Source of the DNA: Candidatus Flexifilum affinis | GTDB lineage: Bacteria; Chloroflexota; Anaerolineae; Aggregatilineales; Phototrophicaceae | Assembly (NCBI GenBank): GCA_016713325.1 | Contig: JADJPJ010000002.1 | Coordinates: 434,001 to 498,000, forward strand | Direction of reading: 5' to 3' | DNA: 64,000 nt | Shown: positions 1 through 9,523 of the stretch, piece after piece | How positions within the stretch are numbered: position 1 is the stretch's first letter | Layout of the letters: each line of letters begins with the position of its first letter | Translations under genes and position numbers: made by a program | Notes under the pieces: model-generated | The model's input: the letters and a program-made list of their open reading frames with translations, nothing else | Told to the model about the DNA's origin: nothing | Database searches by the model: none

Positions 1-26
1 CTGCCTTGATCGCCGTCAAACGACCG

Positions 27-65
27 TGTTCATCTCATGCGGGGCATGCCCACATGAGATGAACA
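27..65. repeat. near-perfect 39-base palindrome after the phosphofructokinase gene
   Basis: TGTTCATCTCATG at 27-39 is matched by its exact reverse complement at 53-65. The centre holds a second palindrome, GGGCATGCCC (42-51), so almost the whole element folds into one hairpin. It lies 17 bases past the stop of the leftward phosphofructokinase gene. There is no T-run on that strand, so it is not a classical intrinsic terminator; it could act as an RNA-stabilising stem, a protein site or a repeated element. Confidence 0.7.
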
Positions 66-82
66 GATTGCAGACCGGACGA

Positions 83-1231
83 TCAGGTCAGGAACATGGG
101 CATCCCCAGCACGTGACGGATGCGCGGACGATAGCAGTCGGTGTCGTAGAGCTCGGCCACGTTGACGCGCTTCTTGCCCTGCGCCAACGTCGAAATCGGA
201 ACATCGCTGTAGACGCCGCGCTGCAGGCAGACCAGACGCCCCGATTCTCCTCGTTCGACCAGGCTCATAGCCATGTGGGCGAAGTTCGCCGCGACCATCA
301 GATCGAGCGAGTCTGGCGCGCCGCTGCGCATCAGGTAAGAAAGCTGCTGGTAAATGATATTTTGCCCGGTGATCTGTTTCAGCATGTCTCCGACGTACTG
401 GCCAATTCCTCCCAGCTTGCGATGCCCGAAGGCATCGGCAGGACCGCCTTCGACAATCTCGCCTTCCATGGGGTAGGCGCCTTCCGAAACGGTCAGCATC
501 GCGTAGTTGCTCGGATTGCTGGTCTTATCCTCCAGGATCAGCGCGGCCAGTTTATGGACGTCGAAGGGTACCTCGGAAATCAGCGCCCGGTCCACGCCGG
601 CAAGGTAGGCCGCGATCAGCGAGGTCTCGCCCGAATTGCGGCCAAACAACTCAACCACGGCGATGCGCTCGTGCGATCCCGCCGAGGTGCGCAGGGCATG
701 GATGAATTCCACGCTGCGGGTGACGGCGGTCGAGAACCCGATACAGTAGTCGGTGCCATAGACGTCATTGTCCATCGTCTTGGGGATGCCGATCACCCGC
801 ATCCCTTCGCGTGACAGCCGTTCGCCATAGCTGAGGGTGTCGTCACCGCCGATGGGAATCAGACAGTCGATGCCCAGCTTCTCGATCACATTCAGAATAT
901 GCGACGTGATGTCCTGCGGCTTCTCGTACGTCTTGCCCGGGTCTCGCAGGAATTCGGGCAAGTCATTGGGCTTCATGCTCCCCGGATTGGTCCGCGAGGT
1001 GTGCAGGAACGTCCCCCCGGTGCGATCGACCCGACGAACCGATTCCTTGTCGAGCGGGATCACCCAATTCTGATAATTGCCGTCGTCCGGATTGATCTGC
1101 ACCAATCCCATCCAACCCCGGCGGATTCCGAGGACCTCATAGCCGTTGTCGATTGCCCGGTTCACTATTGCTTTGATTGCAGGGTTGAGACCTGGAACAT
1201 CTCCACCCCCGGTCAGGACACCAATGCGCAT
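83..1231 (-). CDS. pfkA: 6-phosphofructokinase, PPi-type active site
   Basis: Phosphorylates fructose 6-phosphate to fructose 1,6-bisphosphate in the cytoplasm (glycolysis/gluconeogenesis). The 382-residue protein is full length for the PFKA family. It has the N-terminal glycine loop TGGGD (7-11), GGDD (128-131) and PKTMDND (150-156), with D154 as the expected catalytic base. In ATP-dependent enzymes the positions equal to D131 and K151 are glycine; Asp plus Lys there is the known signature of pyrophosphate-dependent enzymes, so reversible PPi use is inferred. The ATG is preceded by a GAGG Shine-Dalgarno about seven bases upstream. It is divergent from a class I aldolase, the enzyme that uses its product. 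Confidence 0.93.
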   Translation of the reverse strand: MRIGVLTGGGDVPGLNPAIKAIVNRAIDNGYEVLGIRRGWMGLVQINPDDGNYQNWVIPLDKESVRRVDRTGGTFLHTSRTNPGSMKPNDLPEFLRDPGKTYEKPQDITSHILNVIEKLGIDCLIPIGGDDTLSYGERLSREGMRVIGIPKTMDNDVYGTDYCIGFSTAVTRSVEFIHALRTSAGSHERIAVVELFGRNSGETSLIAAYLAGVDRALISEVPFDVHKLAALILEDKTSNPSNYAMLTVSEGAYPMEGEIVEGGPADAFGHRKLGGIGQYVGDMLKQITGQNIIYQQLSYLMRSGAPDSLDLMVAANFAHMAMSLVERGESGRLVCLQRGVYSDVPISTLAQGKKRVNVAELYDTDCYRPRIRHVLGMPMFLT

Positions 1232-1368
1232 CGTAATCCTCGTTTTCTAGTACAAAAATCATCGTTGCATTCATTTTATCCCCTTGCCTGCCCACAAGGG
1301 CCGGCGCAAGCGCAGATTGTGAGGAAGTACAGCCGGCGAGTATGACAAATATCACGGAGTCGTAATGG

Positions 1369-1406
1369 TTGATGAAATGTATACTCTCGTTATAGAGGGT
1401 ATATAC
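1369..1406 (+). promoter_or_regulatory. candidate promoter with overlapping dyad for the aldolase gene
   Basis: TTGATG (1369-1374) and TATAGA (1391-1396) are 16 bases apart, a reasonable sigma-70 match ending just before the aldolase Shine-Dalgarno AAAGGAAAG. An imperfect dyad (GTATACTCTC at 1379-1388 against GAGGGTATATAC at 1395-1406) covers the -10 region, as an operator would. Inferred from sequence only. Confidence 0.4.
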
Positions 1407-1421
1407 TTAAAGGAAAGTGCC

Positions 1422-2522
1422 ATGACTATTAACGTTGCTCCGTCCACTCACACCCGGCTCGACTTCATCACAGAACTCCTTGGCAGCGAGGCCGACGACC
1501 TTCTCACTCACGTTTGCCAGACCATTGGCAAGGAACGCCTGTATCTCCCCGGCCCAGACAGCGTGACCGAAGTCTGGGGTCATTCCGATCGTAGTCCGCA
1601 AGTCCTGCGGAGTCTTGAACAACTGCATCAGCACGGCCGCCTGGCGGGAACGGGCTACCTCTCGATCCTGCCTATCGACCAGGGCATCGAGCATTCCGGC
1701 GGCGCATCTTTTGCGAAGAATCCCGACTATTTCGACCCCATCAAAATCGTCGAGCTGGCGATTGCGGGCGGCTGCAATGCGGTCGCATCGACCTTTGGAG
1801 TCCTGGGGGCGGTGGCGCGCAAGTATGCCCACAAGATCCCGTTCGTCGCCAAGATCAACCACAACGAGCTGCTGACCTACCCGAACAAGCATGACCAGGT
1901 GATGTTCGGCACGGTGAAGGAAGCCTGGAATCTCGGCGCCGTCGCCGTTGGCGCGACGGTCTATTTCGGATCGCCGGAAAGCACACGGCAGATCGTCGAA
2001 GTGGCTCAGGCCTTCGCTTATGCTCACGAACTGGGGCTGGCCACGGTGCTGTGGTGCTACCTGCGCAATCCGGGCTTCAAGGTCTCCGGCGTCAACTACG
2101 AAACGGCTGCCGATCTGACCGGACAGGCCAACCATCTGGGTGTGACGATCCAGGCCGATATCGTCAAGCAGAAGCAGCCGGAGACGAACGGCGGCTACAA
2201 GGCGCTGAATATGAACGGCTCGTCCTACGGCAAGCTCGATGAGCGCATGTATACGCAGCTCACCTCGGATCATCCCATCGATCTGACGCGGTACCAGGTC
2301 GCCAACGACTACATGGGCCGCGTCGGCCTGATCAATTCGGGCGGCGCCAGCGGCAAGAACGATCTGGTGGAAGCGGTCAAGACGGCCGTGATCAACAAGC
2401 GCGCCGGGGGTATGGGCCTGATCAGCGGACGCAAGGCCTTCCAGCGGCCGATGGCGGAAGGTGTGGCGCTGCTTCATGCCATCCAGGATGTGTATCTGTG
2501 TGAGGAGGTCACGATCGCCTAG
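1422..2522 (+). CDS. fbaB: class I fructose-bisphosphate aldolase (DhnA/FbaB type)
   Basis: Cleaves fructose 1,6-bisphosphate to dihydroxyacetone phosphate and glyceraldehyde 3-phosphate by Schiff-base chemistry. The 366-residue protein has the DhnA-family TIM barrel: PIDQGIEHS near 84-92, AKINHNELL near 143-151, and ADIVKQK with the probable Schiff-base lysine at K249, followed by the C-terminal phosphate loops SGGASGKND and [12 protein letters not shown]. The start at 1422 is chosen over upstream ATG 1365 because AAAGGAAAG lies directly before it and the family motifs begin there. It is divergent from phosphofructokinase, the step before it in glycolysis, and is followed by a strong terminator. 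Confidence 0.95.
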   Translation: MTINVAPSTHTRLDFITELLGSEADDLLTHVCQTIGKERLYLPGPDSVTEVWGHSDRSPQVLRSLEQLHQHGRLAGTGYLSILPIDQGIEHSGGASFAKNPDYFDPIKIVELAIAGGCNAVASTFGVLGAVARKYAHKIPFVAKINHNELLTYPNKHDQVMFGTVKEAWNLGAVAVGATVYFGSPESTRQIVEVAQAFAYAHELGLATVLWCYLRNPGFKVSGVNYETAADLTGQANHLGVTIQADIVKQKQPETNGGYKALNMNGSSYGKLDERMYTQLTSDHPIDLTRYQVANDYMGRVGLINSGGASGKNDLVEAVKTAVINKRAGGMGLISGRKAFQRPMAEGVALLHAIQDVYLCEEVTIA

Positions 2523-2559
2523 TGGCGAACGGCTCGCCCAGAACATGCAGACAAGTTCG

Positions 2560-2600
2560 ACCCGCGGGACATCTGAGACGGTGTCCCGCGGGTGTTTTTT
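2560..2600 (+). terminator. intrinsic terminator after the aldolase gene
   Basis: ACCCGCGGGAC (2560-2570) pairs perfectly with GTCCCGCGGGT (2583-2593) around a 12-base loop and is followed by GTTTTTT. It sits 38 bases after the aldolase stop codon and separates that gene from the ABC operon. Confidence 0.92.
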
Positions 2601-2707
2601 GAGCCGGGCAACCTTAACACACGACGTTTCCCCAATTCGCCCACCCCGCGCTATACTATGCCGTAATGTCACCTTAACAATGCGCTCTCTGCGAGCAGAG
2701 GACATTT

Positions 2708-4261
2708 ATGAGCACCAGCGACTCGCCTATTGTCCTGGAAGTGCGAGGCCTGACCAAACGCTTCCCTGGCGTGCTGGCGAACGACCATATTGATTTGCAG
2801 CTCAAGCGCGGGCAGGTGCTGGGCCTGCTCGGCGAAAACGGGGCGGGCAAGAGCACCCTGATGAATATGATTTACGGGCTGTACCACCCGGATGAGGGAG
2901 AGATCCTCGTCAAGGGCAAGCCGGTGCGCATCAGCAGCCCCAACGATGCCATCAAGCTGGGTATCGGCATGGTGCACCAGCATTTTCAACTGGTCCCCGT
3001 GCTGAGCGTGACCGAGAACATCATGCTCGGCAACGAGACGGTGCAGGGACCCTTCCTGAACAAGCGCGCGGCCCGCAAACGCATCATGGAGATCAGCCAG
3101 CAGTACGGGCTGGAAGTGGATCCCGACGCGCTGATCCAGGATCTGCCGGTGGGCGTGCAGCAGCGCGTGGAAATCATCAAGGCGCTGTATCGCAACGCCG
3201 AAATCCTCATCCTGGACGAGCCGACGGCGGTGCTGACCCCCCAGGAGACGGAAGGCCTGTTTCGCATCATGCGCACGCTGCTGGACCGGGGCGTGAGCAT
3301 CATCTTCATCAGTCACAAGCTGAAGGAAGTACTGGAGATCTGCGTCGACATCGTCGTGCTGCGCGGCGGCAAAGTGGCTGGACGGGTCGAGCCGTGGCGG
3401 GCCAATGAGCTGATGCTGGCCGAGATGATGGTCGGGCGGCAGGTCATGCTCCAGGTCGACAAGACCCCGGCGAAGCCCGGCGACGCGGTCCTGGTGGTCG
3501 AGGATCTGGTGGTGCTGGACGACCGCAAGCTGCAAGCGGTGCGCGGCGTTTCGCTCGAAGTGCGGGCCGGGGAGATCGTCGGCATCGCCGGGGTGCAGGG
3601 CAACGGCCAGACCGAACTGGTGGAGGCGATCACCGGGCTGCGGCCGGCGTTGAGCGGCAGAATCATCCTCAATGGCCAGGATGTCACCCACGCCTCACCA
3701 CGGAAGATCACCGAGGCGGGCGTCGCCCATGTGCCGGAGGATCGGCAGAAGAACGGCATGGTCGGGCCGTTCCCGATCAAAGACAACCTGGTGCTGCAAA
3801 CCTACCACGTCGAGGCGTTCTCGCACGGAATCATCGCCGACGATCAGGCGATCGACCAGCAGGCGCAGGAACTGGTGCGCAAGTTCGACGTGCGCACGCC
3901 GAGCATCCACATCAACATCAGCAAACTTTCCGGCGGCAATCAGCAGAAGGTGATCGTCGCCCGCGAATTTTCACGCAACAGCCGCCTCCTCATCGCCGCG
4001 CAGCCGACCCGCGGCCTGGACGTCGGCTCGATCGAATTCATCCACTCGCAGATCGTCGCCATGCGCGACAGCGGGGCAGGAGTGCTGCTGGTCTCCGCCG
4101 AACTCGACGAAGTGCTGTCGCTCTCGGACCGGGTGGTGGTGATGTTCGCCGGGACGGTGATGGACTCGCTGCCGATCGAAGAGGCAGATCGCAATCTGTG
4201 CGGCCTGCTCATGGCAGGTGTGAAGCGCACGCAGGAACAGGAGGCAGTGAGCGGTGACTGA
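2708..4261 (+). CDS. BMP/nucleoside-type ABC transporter ATP-binding protein (two fused ATPase domains)
   Basis: Energises uptake through the two downstream permeases at the inner face of the membrane. The 517-residue protein carries two ABC modules as in NupO/RbsA-type ATPases. The first has Walker A GENGAGKST (42-50), Q-loop HQHFQL and Walker B LILDEPTAVLTP. The second has the usual degenerate P-loop GVQGNGQTE without lysine, a canonical LSGGNQQK signature and a weakened Walker B (AAQPTRGLD). The first module's signature, LPVGVQQR, is atypical, as is common in this subfamily. The stop overlaps the next start (4254-4261), so the genes are translationally coupled. No BMP-type substrate-binding lipoprotein lies in the window, so the substrate is inferred only from family. 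Confidence 0.92.
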   Translation: MSTSDSPIVLEVRGLTKRFPGVLANDHIDLQLKRGQVLGLLGENGAGKSTLMNMIYGLYHPDEGEILVKGKPVRISSPNDAIKLGIGMVHQHFQLVPVLSVTENIMLGNETVQGPFLNKRAARKRIMEISQQYGLEVDPDALIQDLPVGVQQRVEIIKALYRNAEILILDEPTAVLTPQETEGLFRIMRTLLDRGVSIIFISHKLKEVLEICVDIVVLRGGKVAGRVEPWRANELMLAEMMVGRQVMLQVDKTPAKPGDAVLVVEDLVVLDDRKLQAVRGVSLEVRAGEIVGIAGVQGNGQTELVEAITGLRPALSGRIILNGQDVTHASPRKITEAGVAHVPEDRQKNGMVGPFPIKDNLVLQTYHVEAFSHGIIADDQAIDQQAQELVRKFDVRTPSIHINISKLSGGNQQKVIVAREFSRNSRLLIAAQPTRGLDVGSIEFIHSQIVAMRDSGAGVLLVSAELDEVLSLSDRVVVMFAGTVMDSLPIEEADRNLCGLLMAGVKRTQEQEAVSGD

Positions 4262-6504
4262 CGCCAGCACGACCCCACCCCGTTCGACAGGGACTGCCGA
4301 ACCTCAACGCGAATCCTTCATCCTGGTCCGGCTGTGGCAGCGCATCTCGCCGCGACTGGTGCCGCTCCTGGCCGTTCTGTCGGCGATGGTGCTGACCGTG
4401 CCGTTCATGATTCTCACCGGCGGATCGGGCGATGTGGCGCGCGGCCTGAATATCGCCGGCACCGCCTACGCCGCACTGATCGAAGGCTCGATCGGGCTGG
4501 TTATCAACGATCGTGCTGGCCGACGACCTCGGCGCTTTCGTGCAGATGGCAAACACCGAAACGCTTACGCAGCGCGACTTGCGCAGCCTGGCCAGTGCGG
4601 CGCGCGGCGCCGAAGCCCTGGGTCGCCCGGCTGCCGACCGTTTTGCCGCGGTGATCGACAATTTCACCACGTGAGACGATGAACAGCTCACCGAGTTGGG
4701 CGAGAGCGTGACCGAAATTGAGGCCCTTGGCGTGGAGCTTCTGAACGCCATGGCGCCGCTGATCGCCGACATGAGTGCGCTGCGCCGCGGCGAGGTGCGT
4801 GAACTGGGCGAGCGGTATGCAGCGATGCCGACGCTGAGCGCAGAAGATCGCACGGCGCTGGAAGCCGTGGCGCCTTCGGCTGCCTCGTACAGCGACTCCG
4901 CCCTGCTCGGCTATATGTTCGTGCTGAATCGCGAAGGGATCGCCAAACTGGAACGCGTCTCCGCCGCGGCGACCCTGCTTCAGGCGGAGAACATTGCCCC
5001 GGACTCGCCTGAGGCGCAGGCGCTGATCGATGTTGCTCTGGTGCAAGGCGGGGCCGGGGCGGCGCGCGAGGCGGTGGCGACCTTCGCCCGGCTTGACGAG
5101 GCCGGCGTGAGGGATCCGGGCGCACTGGCCTCTCAGATAGAGACCGTGCGCGAACTGTACTCGGTCGGCCTGCTGACCGAGCCGGACATGTCGCTGATGA
5201 TCGCCCACGAACTGGCCCCGGCGCTAGACAATAATCTGGTAGTCAGCCGGCCCGGCAACCGGTTGGTGGTCCACCCCGGCGTCAGCTCGGCCGGTATCGT
5301 CTGGAACAACAATAACACCGAAGAAGACCCTGCCGACGATCGGCCGGAAGTCGTCTACGCACGACTGGGTGGAGGTTCGGCCCTGCTGTTCTTCCCCAGC
5401 AACCTGGAAACCATGCTGGTCCGCGCCATCCCGTTCATCATCGTCGGTCTGGCGGTGGCGCTCGGATTCAAGGCCGGGCTGTTCAACATTGGCGCGGAAG
5501 GCCAGCTCTATGCGGGCGGCATCCTGGCGGTGTGGATTGGCTTTTCGCCGATCTTCGACCCGCTGCCGATTGGCATTCGGTTGCCGCTGCTGATCGTCGG
5601 CGGTATCGCCGGCGGCTTCCTGTGGGGCGCCATCCCCGGCGCGCTCAAGGCGTACACCGGCGCGCACGAAGTGATCGTCACGATCATGCTCAACTACATC
5701 GCCATCCGCCTGGTCGACTGGCTGATTAAGTCCACCAACCCGGTCATTTTGCTCGACATCAACGCCAGCACGCCGCGCACGCCATTTCTGAACGAGTCGG
5801 CGCGCCTGCCAAGTATGGCGTCGATACCACTCTGGCTGTTCATCGCCGCCGGCATCGCCATGCTGGCACTGGGTCTGTATCAGCGCCGCGCAGTCCTGGG
5901 GCAAGACCTTCGCTTTGCCATTCGCCCGGTGGTCAACGGCCTGATTGTGACATTTGGCGGGCTGTTCCTGGCGTGGGTCGGGGCGACCGGCTCACTGCAT
6001 ATCGGCTTCATCCTGATGCTGCTGGCCGTGTGGCTGACCGACTGGTTCCTGAACCGCACCACGCTTGGCTTTGAACTGCGCACGGTCGGCACCAACCCCG
6101 ACGCGGCGCGTTACGCCGGCATGAGCGTGCCGCGCAACACCATCCTGGCGATGGCACTGGCCGGCGCGCTGGCCGGGTTGGCCGGCTCAATCGAAGTCGC
6201 CGGCGTGCAGTACAACATGCAACCGGAGTTCTTCAGCGGTGTCGGTTTCGACGCGATCGCCGTGGCGCTGCTGGCGCGCAGCAACCCGCGCAGCATGATC
6301 CCGGCCGGCCTGCTGTGGGGATCGCTGCTGGCCGGCGCCGGCCTGATGCAGGTGCGCGCCGATATTTCCATCGATCTGGTCAAGATCATCCAGGCGCTGA
6401 TCATCATGTTCATCGCCGCCGACATGATCATTCGCTTCCTGTGGCGCGTACCGGAAGGCGAAGAGAAAACGGCGATCACCTTCATCAAGGGCTGGGGAGG
6501 CTAA
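4254..6504 (+). pseudogene. first ABC permease (RbsC/NupP type), frameshifted and with an in-frame stop, with a large soluble insertion
   Basis: The reading frame opened at GTG 4254 encodes a cytoplasmic N-terminus and TM1 (about residues 36-56), then leaves the coding frame near 4500-4510. The correct frame continues after removal of one base but meets TGA at 4672-4674 before running openly to 6504. Corrected length is about 749 residues. The C-terminal half is a clear BPD_transp_2 permease: [48 protein letters not shown], then several TM helices. Between TM1 and the [14 protein letters not shown] helix lies an Ala/Leu/Glu-rich soluble segment of roughly 290 residues, absent from usual 350-residue family members. 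Both neighbours overlap or abut it and are intact, so the operon is otherwise maintained. It may be a genuine pseudogene or carry two sequence errors. Confidence 0.8.
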
Positions 6505-6510
6505 CTCAAG

Positions 6511-7815
6511 ATGACGACGACTTCACCGACCATGCCCGCTCCCCATGCGGAGGCCACCTCGTGGCGCGACAACATCAAAATCACCCGGCAGACCATCTAT
6601 GCGCTGCTGTTCATCGTGTTCGGTGTCGTGCTGCTGCTTACGGTGCCTAACAGCATCGCCGGCGACGTGGTGACCCGGCTGACCTTCGGCGATGGGGTGC
6701 CGGAAATGCTGGTGCCGACGGCGGGCTATGCCATCGTCGTAGCACTGCTGTACGTCGCTGGCGGCGCGGTGGCGTTGATCCCCGGCAAGGCGCTCAAGCG
6801 TGTCAAGGCCATCTGGCTGATCTTCAACGGCCTGCTGATTATCCCGACGGTGCTAATCCTGGCAGCCGCCGGAAGCAGCACCAATGTCACCGTGATGCTG
6901 CAAGTGAGCTTCCGCCTGGCGACGCCGGTGGTGATGGGCGCACTGGCCGGCATCTGGTGCGAACGCGCCGGCGTCGTCAACATCGCCATCGAGGGCATGA
7001 TGCTGACGGGGGCCTGCTTCGGCTTTGTGACCCTCACGCTGCTCGCGCCGTCGATGGGGACCCCGACTGCACAGCTCCTCGGCGTGCTGGTGTCGGTGCT
7101 GGCTGGCGGACTCATGTCCGTCCTGCACGCCTGGCTGTCGATCACCTTCAAGATCAATCAGGTGGTCAGCGGAACGGTCATCAACATTTTGGCGGTCGGC
7201 CTGACGTCGTTCACCCGCCGCGAGGTGCTGCTGTCGTCCGAGGCGGGCCGCGAGACTCTTCAGCCCTTCGCCATTCCATTTCTGTCGGACATCCCGGTCG
7301 TGGGCGACGTCTTCTTCTTCGGCCGCCCGATCTTCTACTCGATGTTCATCATCCTGATCGTCACTCACGTGGTGCTGTTCTACACCCGCTGGGGCCTGCG
7401 CACCCGCGCCGTGGGTGAAAACCCGCGCGCGGCCGACACGCTCGGCATCAAGGTCAACCGCAACCGCTGGATCAACGTGATCATCGGCGGACTGATCGCC
7501 GGGTTGGCGGGCGCGTGGTTTTCGCTGGAGACGAACGGCTCGTTCGACGACAACATGACCAGCGGGCGCGGCTTCATCGCGCTGGCGGCCATGATTTTCG
7601 GCAAGTGGACACCCATCGGCGCCTTCGGAGGTGGGCTGCTCTTCGGTTTCTCGGACGCCCTCGGCCAACGCTTCCAGTTCCTGGGTGTGCCGATACCGCC
7701 GCAGTTCTTGCAGATGGTGCCTTACGTGATTACCATCGTCGTGCTGGCCGGCCTGGTCGGAAGGGCGGTGGCGCCGAAAGCGGACGGCGTGCCGTATGAA
7801 AAAGAAGGTAAGTGA
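6511..7815 (+). CDS. second ABC permease (NupQ/YufQ-type)
   Basis: Partner permease of the BMP/nucleoside-type importer. The 434-residue protein has about ten membrane segments and the family's conserved stretch IWCERAGVVNIAIEGMML (near 151), SGTVINILAVGLTSF, and GLRTRAVGENPRAADTLGI near the C-terminal third. The N-terminus has an extra pair of membrane segments (residues about 28-80) before the core, so it is longer than typical 310-residue homologues. It begins six bases after the preceding permease and its stop overlaps the GTG of the acetyltransferase gene. Confidence 0.92.
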   Translation: MTTTSPTMPAPHAEATSWRDNIKITRQTIYALLFIVFGVVLLLTVPNSIAGDVVTRLTFGDGVPEMLVPTAGYAIVVALLYVAGGAVALIPGKALKRVKAIWLIFNGLLIIPTVLILAAAGSSTNVTVMLQVSFRLATPVVMGALAGIWCERAGVVNIAIEGMMLTGACFGFVTLTLLAPSMGTPTAQLLGVLVSVLAGGLMSVLHAWLSITFKINQVVSGTVINILAVGLTSFTRREVLLSSEAGRETLQPFAIPFLSDIPVVGDVFFFGRPIFYSMFIILIVTHVVLFYTRWGLRTRAVGENPRAADTLGIKVNRNRWINVIIGGLIAGLAGAWFSLETNGSFDDNMTSGRGFIALAAMIFGKWTPIGAFGGGLLFGFSDALGQRFQFLGVPIPPQFLQMVPYVITIVVLAGLVGRAVAPKADGVPYEKEGK

Positions 7816-8303
7816 CGGTGGCTGATGAGATCCTTGTCGAGCCAGTGGCCGACGCCGATCGGGAGTGGGCCAACGAGTGGCTGACCCGCTTCTGGGGGTC
7901 GACGGCCATCGTTTCGAATGGCGTGTTTCAAGAATTGTCGAATGCGCCGGGCGTGATCGCCTGGTTGGAAGGCGGGCGCGCCGGCATGCTCAATTACAGC
8001 ATCGAGGGCGACTCGATGGAGATCACCAGCCTGTTCAGCATCATCGACGGGATCGGCGTCGGCACGGCGCTGATTCAGGCGGCGCTCGACGGCGCGCGGC
8101 AGATGGGTCTGCGGCGTGTGTGGCTGGTGACGACGAACGACAATACCCGCGCCATGCGTTTTTACCAGCGGCGCGGGTTCACGATCGCGGCGGTACGGCT
8201 GAATCAATTGGAAAAATCCCGCCTGCTCAAGCCCGAGATCCCGCCGCTGGGGGATGACGACATCCCGCTGCGGGACGAGTTCGAATTCGAGGTGCTGCTG
8301 TGA
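7812..8303 (+). CDS. GNAT-family N-acetyltransferase
   Basis: Predicted acetyl-CoA-dependent N-acetyltransferase of unknown substrate. The 163-residue protein shows the C-terminal GNAT pattern: a beta-bulge strand followed by GIGVGTALIQAAL (acetyl-CoA pyrophosphate loop, around residue 78) and WLVTTNDNTRAMRFYQRRGF near 110-130. The GTG start at 7812 overlaps the permease stop (GTGA), and its own stop overlaps the next GTG start, so it is a translationally coupled member of the transport operon. Confidence 0.88.
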   Translation: MTVADEILVEPVADADREWANEWLTRFWGSTAIVSNGVFQELSNAPGVIAWLEGGRAGMLNYSIEGDSMEITSLFSIIDGIGVGTALIQAALDGARQMGLRRVWLVTTNDNTRAMRFYQRRGFTIAAVRLNQLEKSRLLKPEIPPLGDDDIPLRDEFEFEVLL

Positions 8304-8656
8304 CGATTATTCTGCATATTGTGGCCCGTGACGACTGGCAGGTGGCACAGGAGGCCGGAGAGTATCGCCCTCCTTCATTGGCGAAGGAGGGCTTCATCCA
8401 CACCTCGGAAGTCGATCAGGTGCTGGGGGTGGCCAATCACTATTACCCTGGCCACACCGACCTGGTTCTGCTGGTGATCGACCCGGCCAAGCTGACAGTC
8501 GAACTGCGCTACGAGGCCCCGACCGGGGAAGCGTCGGCGCCGGGACTGTTCCCGCACATCTACGGACCGCTCAACATGGACGCGGTGGTCGGGGTGTTCG
8601 AGTTCCCGATGCGGGAGGATGGGCGTTTCTCCCTGCCAGAAGGAATAGGCGGCTGA
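8300..8656 (+). CDS. DUF952 family protein
   Basis: A 118-residue protein of the DUF952 family; its function is unknown. It shows the family's order of features: HIVARDDW at the start, a central EGFIHTSEVDQV motif, a LVLLVIDPAKL strand and a terminal FPHIYGPLNMDAV motif. The GTG start overlaps the acetyltransferase stop by four bases (GTGA), so it ends the ABC operon. It is convergent with the alpha/beta hydrolase gene. Confidence 0.88.
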   Translation: MTIILHIVARDDWQVAQEAGEYRPPSLAKEGFIHTSEVDQVLGVANHYYPGHTDLVLLVIDPAKLTVELRYEAPTGEASAPGLFPHIYGPLNMDAVVGVFEFPMREDGRFSLPEGIGG

Positions 8657-8661
8657 TCGAG

Positions 8662-9471
8662 TCATAGCCGATTCTGTACGATCTCCAGCATCTGGCGAAC
8701 AGCGGCGACAATCACCTCAGGCTGCTCACGCTGAATGAAGTGCCCACTGGTCTCCACCAGAATCTGTGAGGCCTTCGACGATTGACGCATCATTTCGCGG
8801 TGCATCTCTTGCCGGAGCGCTTGTAGCTGTGCCTCAAGCCGCTGCGCAGCAGGACCTGGTGGCAGCTCTCGCATGAAGACGCCTGAGGTGAGCACAAGCA
8901 TGGGAATGTTGCCCAGCGAGTCGATCGACTGCGTCTGGGACTGGCTAGCCAGCAAATCAACGCCCTCCGCATTCTTCGTGGGGTCGCGCCAATCGACGGT
9001 CCAGAAGGTGCGGAGCCACGTCAAGGCCTCCGGCTCATCCGGGAGCGTTGGCCGTAACAGCGGTCCCATTCGCTCGAACTGATCCTCATGCATCGGATCG
9101 ACCAGCACCAGGCCGGCGATGTCGTGCGGATGCTGGTGCGCGTACAGACGCACGACTAGCCCGCCGAGCGAATGGCCAACGAACACGACCGGACGGGGGA
9201 TGGCTGCATTCACGAGCAGCGCGTGCAGATCGTCGACCAGATCCTGTGCCGAGCGCGGCCTGGGGGCGGGATCACTACGCCCGCGATTGGCGCGATCATA
9301 GCAGTAGACGGAGGTCAGCCGTTTGACTTGCTGGAAAACGGCTTCCCACTCCCCGGCGTCAGCGCCCAGTCCTGTCTCAAGCACAACGGCCGGAGTGCCC
9401 GTCCCCGCACGGGTGAGGACGAGCCGGCGTCCTGTGGAATCGACCTGTATTGATTCTTCGACGCTGTGCAT
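8662..9471 (-). CDS. alpha/beta hydrolase
   Basis: Predicted serine hydrolase, 269 residues, without signal peptide, so probably cytoplasmic. The nucleophile elbow GHSLGG lies near residues 98-103, the acidic region LVLVDPMHED near 123-132, and the catalytic His in SGHFIQREQPE near the C-terminus, in the order expected for the fold. The oxyanion/lid region includes a long helical LRQEMHREMMRQ stretch. The substrate is unknown. It lies 52 bases downstream of the pucR gene on the same strand and could be cotranscribed with it. Confidence 0.9.
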   Translation of the reverse strand: MHSVEESIQVDSTGRRLVLTRAGTGTPAVVLETGLGADAGEWEAVFQQVKRLTSVYCYDRANRGRSDPAPRPRSAQDLVDDLHALLVNAAIPRPVVFVGHSLGGLVVRLYAHQHPHDIAGLVLVDPMHEDQFERMGPLLRPTLPDEPEALTWLRTFWTVDWRDPTKNAEGVDLLASQSQTQSIDSLGNIPMLVLTSGVFMRELPPGPAAQRLEAQLQALRQEMHREMMRQSSKASQILVETSGHFIQREQPEVIVAAVRQMLEIVQNRL

Positions 9472-9523
9472 ACGGATTCCCGCCTTGCTGCTGCGTGCGC
9501 TCCTTCACGCATAGGTCGTGCCA

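Noticed and set aside
4672..4674. In-frame TGA of the permease read as selenocysteine
   Set aside because: A second lesion (frameshift) exists upstream, no convincing SECIS-like hairpin follows, and the residue lies in a non-catalytic inserted segment.
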